57,271 bases of DNA. Origin: Pseudomonadota bacterium (GTDB lineage Bacteria > Pseudomonadota > Alphaproteobacteria > Rickettsiales > UBA1997). Numbering within the stretch: position 1 is the stretch's first letter; every line of letters begins with the position of its first letter. Positions 51,040-57,271 of the stretch are shown in pieces. The stretch lies in the NCBI GenBank assembly GCA_018970485.1, contig JAGWWH010000006.1, forward strand, positions 1 to 57,271, read 5' to 3'. The position numbers and the translations under genes are program-made. The notes beneath the pieces were generated by a model. That model had not been told where the DNA came from. It did not search any database and saw only the letters and a program-made list of their open reading frames with translations.

Positions 51040-51587
51040 AAATTGAGAAAGTTAAAGAAATGGAATCTTGCTACATCGTAAATGAGTGCATCGCAGTTCC
51101 AAAAAATTCTGAGAATTCTGATTATCAACAAATTCAAAAATGGATTGCAGAAGGCGGTGTTGTTGAAAAAGAGGATTTATTAGCCAAAGCAAAGTTGAAA
51201 AAGATCGCAGAAATAAAATCAATTCGTGATCAAAAAAACATCGAACCAATTACTGATTTTGAAGCCTTTTTGCTTGATGACGAAGGCAATAAAATTGAGC
51301 AAAAATCTTACTTTATTTTTTACACCAATCGCCATCAAACCAATCCCGCATCTGATCCTGATTCAATAATTTCCAGAGCATTGGATTTGAGTGCGATGCC
51401 ATATTTTACCAAGGATGTAAATGGCAAAAAAATTACCATTGAACTTACCTCTGAAATAGCTGGATTACTACGCCAACGCATAGCACAAAGAAATAATGAT
51501 AACTACAAACTGAGCAGCGTAATTGAAGCTGAGATAAATAATTCTACGACCATCGAAGAGGTAGAAACGATTACGCTTGGAGCGTAG
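51036..51587 (+). CDS. DUF4376-like tail fibre accessory protein 1
   Basis: A 183-residue protein following fibre 1. The C-terminal region (KAKLKKIAEIKSIRDQKNIEPI...IAGLLRQRIAQRNNDNYKLSSVIEAEINN) has the DUF4376 pattern of tail fibre assembly proteins. It probably folds or multimerises the preceding fibre. Confidence 0.75.
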   Translation: MKIEKVKEMESCYIVNECIAVPKNSENSDYQQIQKWIAEGGVVEKEDLLAKAKLKKIAEIKSIRDQKNIEPITDFEAFLLDDEGNKIEQKSYFIFYTNRHQTNPASDPDSIISRALDLSAMPYFTKDVNGKKITIELTSEIAGLLRQRIAQRNNDNYKLSSVIEAEINNSTTIEEVETITLGA

Positions 51588-51624
51588 TAAATTTTCTAAA
51601 ATAGATCAAGACCTAGCTGTCTGA

Positions 51625-52656
51625 ATGACTCAAGAATATTACAGTATTATAACCAATGCGGGGTTGATAAAAAACGCTGCCGCTAACAGTGGTGGATCGC
51701 CTGTAAATCTAACTCATTTAGCAGTCGGTGATTCAAATGGAACTTACTACAATCCAACAGGAACTGCCTCCGCATTACAAAATGAAAAGCATCGCACCAC
51801 TTTAACCCATGTTGCCATTGATGAAAACAACCCAAATCAACTGATTGTTGAGGCTGTAATCAACGAAACAGTCGGACCGTTTTACATTCGGGAAGTTGGT
51901 GTTTTTGATTCCAGCGGAGCCTTGTTTGCGATCGGAAAATATCCAGAAACTTTCAAACCGGATTTGCCTGCTGGCTCTGGCAAAAGGCTTTACATCAGAA
52001 TGATACTTGGCTTCGCCAGCTCTCCGCAAGTGAGTCTGATAATTTCTAATGACATCAACAACGATCCAAATTTTTCCACCAATGTTAATAACGCATTAGC
52101 TGGGCGTCTTGTCAAAACTCAGAATTTGGCAGATTTGCCTGATCCAGCAGCAGCAAGAAATAACATCAATGTTTACAGCAAATCAGAAACTTATTTTGCC
52201 GGTGACTACAAAATATCCGCGCAAAATTCTGATCACGGCAATTGGTTAATTTGCAACGGACAAGCAGTTTCACGCACAACTCGTGCAGGATTATTTGCAC
52301 TGATAGGAGTAAGTTTTGGCGCCGGAAATGGATCAACCACCTTCAATCTTCCAGACATGAGAGGAAGAATACCAGGATTGATTGGACAAGGCTCAGGATT
52401 AACCAATAGAGCTTTAGGAAATTCCATCGGATCAGAGCAACATGTTTTAACCAAGCAGGAATTACCAAACTACAATCTGATTCATACTAAGGGACAAGGT
52501 GCTTGTACTTCTGGTATTTGGGAAGACAGAGAAGCGCGAGGTGGATGCGAATATAGAACTTACAATCTCAATATTAATTCCGGCGGTTCTGATCAACCAT
52601 TCAGCGTCATGCAACCAACCGGCTTTATTGGAAATTTATTTATTTTTGCAGGATAG
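51625..52656 (+). CDS. Tail fibre 2 (DUF3751 plus collar domain)
   Basis: A 343-residue paralogue of fibre 1. The N-terminal attachment domain is very similar (YYSIITNAGLIKNAAANS, FYIREVGVFDSSGALFAIGKYPETFK). The C-terminus is a phage collar domain (LICNGQAVSRTTRAGLFALIGVSFGAGNGSTTFNLPDMRGRIPG). The different tip suggests another receptor. Confidence 0.92.
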   Translation: MTQEYYSIITNAGLIKNAAANSGGSPVNLTHLAVGDSNGTYYNPTGTASALQNEKHRTTLTHVAIDENNPNQLIVEAVINETVGPFYIREVGVFDSSGALFAIGKYPETFKPDLPAGSGKRLYIRMILGFASSPQVSLIISNDINNDPNFSTNVNNALAGRLVKTQNLADLPDPAAARNNINVYSKSETYFAGDYKISAQNSDHGNWLICNGQAVSRTTRAGLFALIGVSFGAGNGSTTFNLPDMRGRIPGLIGQGSGLTNRALGNSIGSEQHVLTKQELPNYNLIHTKGQGACTSGIWEDREARGGCEYRTYNLNINSGGSDQPFSVMQPTGFIGNLFIFAG

Positions 52657-52658
52657 AA

Positions 52659-53309
52659 ATGCTCAGAATTACAAAAGAAAAATTATACTTGGGAGAGATT
52701 TATATCCCGCGAGAATTTCTTGAAAAAAATTTGAAGCTGAAATTTGAAGCTGATTTTGTCTGTGTTGATGAAGAAAAATCGTTTAGAATTCATAATTCCA
52801 ATCAGAGTTCCTTGTCAAAACAGGAAGAAAAAAATGTTAAATTTTTACTGAAAAACAAAGACAAAATCATCAGCGATTATCAAGAATCTATCAAAAAACC
52901 AGAACCGGATTTTGAGCAGCTAAAATCGCAAAAATTATCTGAAGCTGAGAACTATCGAAAGCATCTCCAATTCCAGCCGATCAAGTATAAGAGCACCACA
53001 TTTTCAACCTCTGAAATGGCGAGACAAAACATCATGACCAGCGTTTTACTTTTAACTGGTTCGACAAAAAAATATTGGCGAGATAGCGAAAATAATTCGC
53101 ACGAATTTAATGCTAAAAATTTCAAAGAAATTGCAGCACTAATTTCCGAACGAGACACAAAACTTTACTCAATTGAGACGGAAATAAAAGACACTATTAC
53201 TAAATCAAAAACCGTCAATTCGTTGATATCCATAAAGATCGCAGAGTTCTGGACTAAGAGCGAAAGAAACTACAGACAGTCAAAAAATCATAGCGAAATT
53301 AGTCATTAA
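52659..53309 (+). CDS. DUF4376-like tail fibre accessory protein 2
   Basis: A 216-residue protein paired with fibre 2. DUF4376-like C-terminus (LKSQKLSEAENYRKHLQFQPIKYKSTTFSTSEMARQNIMTSVLL...WRDSENNSHEFNAKNFKEI). Its stop overlaps the next fibre's start. It probably assists assembly of fibre 2. Confidence 0.75.
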   Translation: MLRITKEKLYLGEIYIPREFLEKNLKLKFEADFVCVDEEKSFRIHNSNQSSLSKQEEKNVKFLLKNKDKIISDYQESIKKPEPDFEQLKSQKLSEAENYRKHLQFQPIKYKSTTFSTSEMARQNIMTSVLLLTGSTKKYWRDSENNSHEFNAKNFKEIAALISERDTKLYSIETEIKDTITKSKTVNSLISIKIAEFWTKSERNYRQSKNHSEISH

Positions 53310-54631
53310 TGACTCAGGAATATTACAGCATTATTACCAACACGGGCTTGGCAAAACACGCTGCGGCAAGTCTTGGTGGATCACCAATAAATTTAACGCA
53401 TCTGGCAGTTGGAGACTCGAACGGCACACCATATAATCCAATTGCAACCGCAACAGCTCTACAAAATGAACGCCACAGAACTGCAACAACTTATGTGGTA
53501 GTAGACGAGGATAATCCGAATCAAATTGTTGTTGAAGCGATAATCGGTGAAGAAATTGGTCCATTTTATGTGCGTGAAGTAGGAATTTTTGATTCCGAAG
53601 GAGCTTTATTTGCGATCGGAAAATTCCCCGAAACTTTCAAACCAAATTTACCAACTGGCTCCGGAAAGAGATTGTATGTCCGGATGATTCTTGGATTTGC
53701 GAGTACTCCACAGGTGAATCTGGTCGTTTCATCTCAGGCAATTAACAATGATCCAAATTTCTCAACTAACGTCAATAATGCTATCAATGCTATTAACAGC
53801 AGTATATCAGGTATTAACACCAGCCTATCTCAAAAATTAGTCAAAGCGCAGAATCTTGCTGATTTATCAGACGCTGCTGTAGCACGTCAAAATTTAGGAC
53901 TTGGAACTGTGGCAACTAAAGATACCGGAACTGCAAGCGGAAAGGTTCCATTAGTTGGAACATCAAGCGCAACGGAATCTCTTGCTGGCTTAGCTGCAAT
54001 AGCAAGTCAGGCAGAAGCTGATACTTGTTCAAATGATTCAAAATTCATCACCCCTTTAAAACTAGGTTCAGGAATTTTTGGGAAATTTAGAAAAATAACC
54101 ACTTTAACAGCTTCAAACTCTTCGCAGTTAAATCAGAGTTTAAGCTCATCAAAAGCCTATTTATTTTTCTTTAATTACATTCTGCCGACTAATAACGGTG
54201 CTGCAATATGTGCTCAAGTTTCAACGGATAATGGTGCAAGCTGGGCAAACTCAGGCTATCTCTCAAGAAATTCAGCTGGATCAACTTCTGATGCTGAAAC
54301 TTCCAATACCAACAATACCGGAAGATTTTCTCTTACACGATTTGATGCCGATTCCAACACGGGGCAATCTAATGATGGCGGTGCAGGACTATGCGGGACT
54401 TTTGTTATCTTTAATCCATCACTTACAACTAAAAATAAACAAGTCAGATGGGAAACAGAATGGGTATGCACTGTTGCATACAGCTATCAATGGTCTGCCC
54501 GCGGATCAGGAAGATGGAATGGATCAGCGGCGGCAATAAATGCAGTCAGATTTATTATGAAATCGCCAAACTCAGATAGTAATAACGGCTTGATAGCCAG
54601 CGGTTCAATCGATGTTTATGAAATGGTTTAA
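53309..54631 (+). CDS. Tail fibre 3 (DUF3751 N-terminus)
   Basis: A 440-residue third paralogue. Attachment domain: YYSIITNTGLAKHAAASL, INLTHLAVGDSNGTPYNP, FYVREVGIFDSEGALFAIGKFPETFK. The shaft is Asn/Ser/Ala-rich (INAINSSISGINTSLSQKLV), and the C-terminal tip is unlike those of fibres 1 and 2. Codon usage is like its neighbours. Confidence 0.92.
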   Translation: MTQEYYSIITNTGLAKHAAASLGGSPINLTHLAVGDSNGTPYNPIATATALQNERHRTATTYVVVDEDNPNQIVVEAIIGEEIGPFYVREVGIFDSEGALFAIGKFPETFKPNLPTGSGKRLYVRMILGFASTPQVNLVVSSQAINNDPNFSTNVNNAINAINSSISGINTSLSQKLVKAQNLADLSDAAVARQNLGLGTVATKDTGTASGKVPLVGTSSATESLAGLAAIASQAEADTCSNDSKFITPLKLGSGIFGKFRKITTLTASNSSQLNQSLSSSKAYLFFFNYILPTNNGAAICAQVSTDNGASWANSGYLSRNSAGSTSDAETSNTNNTGRFSLTRFDADSNTGQSNDGGAGLCGTFVIFNPSLTTKNKQVRWETEWVCTVAYSYQWSARGSGRWNGSAAAINAVRFIMKSPNSDSNNGLIASGSIDVYEMV

Positions 54632-54642
54632 GAAGTACGAAT

Positions 54643-55050
54643 ATGACAAATACTGACCAAGAAACTATAGAAAATTCTCAGGAATTATCAGAAGAAGAGT
54701 TAGAGCAACAAAGGCTTCAACTTGAAGAACATCATGCAGAAATAAGGAGATCTCTGCATAAAATAGTTGATGGAATACCGATAGCCCTGACCGAGGAAGA
54801 ATGGGAAGAATTTAATCGTCCAGATCCGAGTCAGGAAGCGATAGATTTAGAGATACAAAAAAATCTCTTAATCAATCAGCGAAGAAAATATCTGGGTGAT
54901 ACGGATTGGTATTTAATAAGGGAAGCGGATCAGCCCCAATCTTATCCCGAAGAGGTAAAAAATAAAAGAAATCAGGCACGTGAGGAAATCAATCTGATCG
55001 AATCATCTTCTACTATGCAGCAGTTAGAAGCCTTCAGCAGCAATTTTTAA
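54643..55050 (+). CDS. Tail fibre assembly/chaperone-like protein (Phage_TAC-like)
   Basis: A 135-residue protein after fibre 3. The pattern NQRRKYLGDTDWYLIREADQPQSYPEEVKNKRNQAREEI is characteristic of phage tail assembly chaperones. It probably serves fibre 3, replacing the DUF4376 protein found after fibres 1 and 2. Confidence 0.8.
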   Translation: MTNTDQETIENSQELSEEELEQQRLQLEEHHAEIRRSLHKIVDGIPIALTEEEWEEFNRPDPSQEAIDLEIQKNLLINQRRKYLGDTDWYLIREADQPQSYPEEVKNKRNQAREEINLIESSSTMQQLEAFSSNF

Positions 55051-55103
55051 GGTTCAAGACAACTTAAGCGGATTATTTTTAATTAACTAACAACAAAAAA
55101 TAT

Positions 55104-56330
55104 ATGACAGAGCAATTTCTACATGGCGTAGAAGTCATCGAGCTTGATGATGGCGCGCGCCCAATTCAAACAGTTAAATCTTCAGTAATCGGACTTGTCG
55201 GAACTGCTTCCAAAGGACCGGTGAACACACCAACTTTGATTTTAGGTTCTCCATCAGAAGCGGTTAAAATTTTTGGTTCGGAGGCAAGTTTCAGCATTCC
55301 GTCAGCGCTGGATGCAATCTTTAAACAAACCGGTGCAATGGTTGTGGTGATCAACGTTGCCGATCCGGATAATTCAGCTCACAAAACTTCCGGCGTTCTT
55401 GATCCTACAAAAATTACCTTAAGTGATATTGTTGGAGGTGTTGATGATGAAACCGGCAAATATAAAGGCGTTTCAGCATTGCTTGCGGCTCAATCCGAAG
55501 TTGGAGTAACTCCAAGAATTCTGATCGCACCAGGATTCACTCATCAAACTCCACTCGATGAAGATGATGAACCTTTGGCAAATCCAGTTGTTGCAGAACT
55601 CCTTACTGTTGCTGAAAGCCTAAGAGCAATAATTATTGCCGACTGCCCAAATACCAACAAAACTGATACGGTTAATTATGCTAATGATTGGGGCAGCCCA
55701 AGAATTTATCCGGTGTTCCCATGGGTAAAAATTTTAAACACAGCCAATAACACCATTGTTGAACAACCTTCTTCCGGACGTGTGGCAGGTCTTATTGCTA
55801 AATCTGATAACGAGCGTGGTTTCTGGTGGTCGCCATCAAATATGGTAATCAACGGAATCATCGGTATTTCCAAGCCAATTGATTTTGCTTTGGGTGATAC
55901 CAACTGCACGGCGAATTATCTAAACGAGCACAAAGTAGCTACCATCATCCAGCAAGATGGGTTCAGGCTTTGGGGCAATCGCACGACTTCTTCTGATGCT
56001 AAATGGATGTTCCTGCAAACACGCAGAACTGCCGACATGATTAACGATTCTCTTCTTAAAGCTCATTTGTGGGCTGTAGATCGAAACATTACTAAGACCT
56101 ACATCGAAGATGTTTTGGAAGGCATCAATAATTATCTGCGGTATCTGAAAAGTATTAGCGCGATCATTGGCGGAGTGGCTTTCATTAACCCTGAGTTAAA
56201 CACACCAGATCAAATCGCGCAGGGTAAAATCACTTTCGATTTTGACTTCACTCCGCCTTATCCGGCAGAGCATATCACATTCCGTTCACGCATGGTGGAT
56301 GACTATCTCGTGGAACTTTTCAGTAACTAA
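55104..56330 (+). CDS. Contractile tail sheath protein (P2 FI-like)
   Basis: A 408-residue sheath. It starts FLHGVEVIELDDGARPIQTVKSSVIGLVGTASKGPVN, the sheath N-terminal signature, and ends with the conserved PYPAEHITFRSRMVDDYLVEL. It shows that the virion is a contractile-tailed myovirus. A ~50-bp gap with a good start context precedes it. Confidence 0.95.
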   Translation: MTEQFLHGVEVIELDDGARPIQTVKSSVIGLVGTASKGPVNTPTLILGSPSEAVKIFGSEASFSIPSALDAIFKQTGAMVVVINVADPDNSAHKTSGVLDPTKITLSDIVGGVDDETGKYKGVSALLAAQSEVGVTPRILIAPGFTHQTPLDEDDEPLANPVVAELLTVAESLRAIIIADCPNTNKTDTVNYANDWGSPRIYPVFPWVKILNTANNTIVEQPSSGRVAGLIAKSDNERGFWWSPSNMVINGIIGISKPIDFALGDTNCTANYLNEHKVATIIQQDGFRLWGNRTTSSDAKWMFLQTRRTADMINDSLLKAHLWAVDRNITKTYIEDVLEGINNYLRYLKSISAIIGGVAFINPELNTPDQIAQGKITFDFDFTPPYPAEHITFRSRMVDDYLVELFSN

Positions 56331-56344
56331 AAAGGTAAAAAAAT

Positions 56345-56845
56345 ATGATTCCTAAAATTTTAAAGAATTTCAATTTGTTCATCGATGGCCGTGGCTATGT
56401 GGGCAAAGTTGAAGAAGTAAATCCGCCAAAATTAAACATCAAAACTGAAGAGTTCCGTGCTGGTGGCATGGACTCTCCAGTGATGGTTGATATGGGTGTC
56501 GAAAAACTCGAAGGCTCATTCACGCTTCTTGAGTATGACAAAGATGTTCTGAAGCAATTTGGTCTTGTTACCGGCAATGCTGTTCAAGTAACGCTTCGCG
56601 GTGCTTTGCAAGATGATACCACAGTTTCTGCAATCATCATAAAACTGCGTGGCATGTATACCGAAATGGATATGGGGAAACTTTCTGCCGGTGAAAAAGG
56701 AACATTACAATGCACCATCGCCTGCCGCTATTACTCACTCGAAATTGATGGAGAAAAACTTATCGAAATCGACATCGACAATATGACCAGAGTTATCGGT
56801 GGTCAAGACAAGATGGTTGATGTTCGTAAAGCTCTTGGAATCTAG
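56345..56845 (+). CDS. Major tail tube protein (P2 FII-like)
   Basis: A 166-residue tube protein just after the sheath. It contains NFNLFIDGRGYVGKVEEVNPPKLNIKTEEFRAGGMDSPV and LEGSFTLLEYDKDVLKQFG, a strong FII signature. It polymerises into the inner DNA-delivery tube. Confidence 0.95.
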   Translation: MIPKILKNFNLFIDGRGYVGKVEEVNPPKLNIKTEEFRAGGMDSPVMVDMGVEKLEGSFTLLEYDKDVLKQFGLVTGNAVQVTLRGALQDDTTVSAIIIKLRGMYTEMDMGKLSAGEKGTLQCTIACRYYSLEIDGEKLIEIDIDNMTRVIGGQDKMVDVRKALGI

Positions 56846-56907
56846 TTCACTGCTTGGAGTTAAATTTTTTAACTCCAAGTAATTAAAAAATTTAACTACT
56901 ACAAAAT

Positions 56908-57183
56908 ATGGAAAATGCCGAAAATATCGAATTAAAATATCCGGTCGAAGTTGCTGGTCAGTCTTATGACAAGCTCAGCATGAGACGCTCAAAAATCAAA
57001 GATCGCCTCTTGGTTGCTAAGATGAAAACTGCCTCTGACGAAGAAAAAGAAATCAGACTTTTTGCTAATCTTTGCGAAGTAGAGCCAAAGGTAATTGAAG
57101 AGCTTGATGAAGCTGATTACTCAAATCTGCAAAAGGTGTATTTAGGTTTTTTCAATTCCGAGGGGATGTCACAAAAGCAGTAA
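56908..57183 (+). CDS. Tail assembly chaperone E (P2 gpE-like), unshifted product
   Basis: A 91-residue chaperone ending SEGMSQKQ. The pattern ELKYPVEVAGQSYDKLSMRRSKIKDRLLVAK and SDEEKEIRLFANLCEVEPKVIEELDEADYSNLQKVY is typical of gpE/Mu gp41-like proteins. It is normally made together with a frameshifted, longer E-E' product on the same mRNA, and the sequence here supports that. Confidence 0.9.
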   Translation: MENAENIELKYPVEVAGQSYDKLSMRRSKIKDRLLVAKMKTASDEEKEIRLFANLCEVEPKVIEELDEADYSNLQKVYLGFFNSEGMSQKQ

Positions 57184-57271
57184 TCATCCTCTCAAAAATA
57201 ACCAACTGGCAACTATCTGAAATTTTAGAAATGACCGAAGAAGATTTTTGCCTCTTCTTCGATGCTGCAAT
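56908..57271 (+). CDS. Frameshifted tail chaperone E-E' (partial, -1 at 57147-57153)
   Basis: After a -1 shift at T TTT TTC the frame continues open (FFQFRGDVTKAVIILSKI then TNWQLSEILEMTEEDFCLFFDA) past the unshifted stop to the window edge. NWQLSEILEMTEEDF fits the E' half of gpE-E'. The tape measure gene should follow. The rest is outside the window. Confidence 0.8.
57147..57153 (+). other. -1 ribosomal frameshift slippery site
   Basis: In the E frame the codons read GGT TTT TTC, giving the canonical X-XXY-YYZ heptamer T-TTT-TTC 28 bp before the E stop codon. Slippage by -1 joins E to the open E' frame. Confidence 0.8.

Larger units (their letters stand above)
21327..57271. mobile_element. 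Prophage, left ~36 kb (right end outside window)
   Basis: Contiguous phage genes from integrase through regulation, replication, DNA modification, packaging, head, contractile-tail baseplate, fibres, sheath and tube, in typical temperate-phage order. No broken structural gene is seen, so it may be intact. Tape measure, remaining tail and lysis genes should lie beyond 57271. Confidence 0.95.

Overview
The window is low-GC bacterial chromosome, most likely from an alphaproteobacterium. The signs are a PopZ/DUF2497-type polar protein, an initiator tRNA-fMet with a C1·A72 mismatch, CstA with its YbdD-like partner, and many palindromic intergenic repeats of the kind seen in Rickettsiales-like, host-associated lineages. 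I cannot name the genus from sequence alone.

Region 1 (1-15990) is mostly on the minus strand. It holds a type I secretion locus: TolC-like channel, ABC exporter, HlyD-type adaptor and a prepilin-like LamG protein. A probable secreted substrate lies at 1-1311, with a lysozyme-like N-terminus followed by RTX repeats. A complete Tn3-family transposon (1616-7940) with 38-bp terminal inverted repeats sits between the substrate gene and the exporter operon. It carries resolvase, transposase and a two-gene passenger operon of unknown function. A flavoprotein gene (8147-9325) and a hairpin-rich repeat island with gene-end fragments separate the transposon from the secretion operon.

Region 2 (15991-21347) is ordinary chromosome: cstA and its small partner, an OmpA-family lipoprotein, a DUF3833 lipoprotein, a small lipoprotein, an AzoR-like flavoprotein and tRNA-fMet. 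Between these genes lie hairpin elements with a conserved loop but different, self-complementary stems.

Region 3 (21348 to the window end) is a prophage integrated next to tRNA-fMet and incomplete on the right. The integrase is followed by an AlpA-like protein, a UmuD/S24-like regulator that lacks the catalytic serine, and two uncharacterised genes. Two near-identical ~58-bp arrays of helically phased ATACG boxes bracket the regulator and those two genes. They lie in opposite orientation, so that each is upstream of an outward-facing gene. A replication/recombination operon follows: HTH protein, Sak4-like ATPase, DUF669-like protein, SF2 helicase, DUF6511 protein, Cas4-like nuclease, Toprim primase-helicase and RuvC-like resolvase. 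After tandem terminators comes a modification module in which two ~350-codon reading frames share the same DNA: a C5-cytosine methyltransferase and a second frame that also looks like a real phage protein. A ParB-methyltransferase fusion follows. The virion genes are mosaic: lambda-like packaging and portal genes, a Mu gpT-like capsid and a P2-like contractile tail. There are three tandem tail-fibre cassettes and a tail-chaperone gene with a canonical -1 frameshift site at the right edge.

The strongest candidates for something new are the dual-frame methyltransferase locus, the mirrored ATACG operator arrays, the stem-variable hairpin repeats and the Tn3 passenger operon. All homology statements come from recognising motifs by eye; no database search was run.
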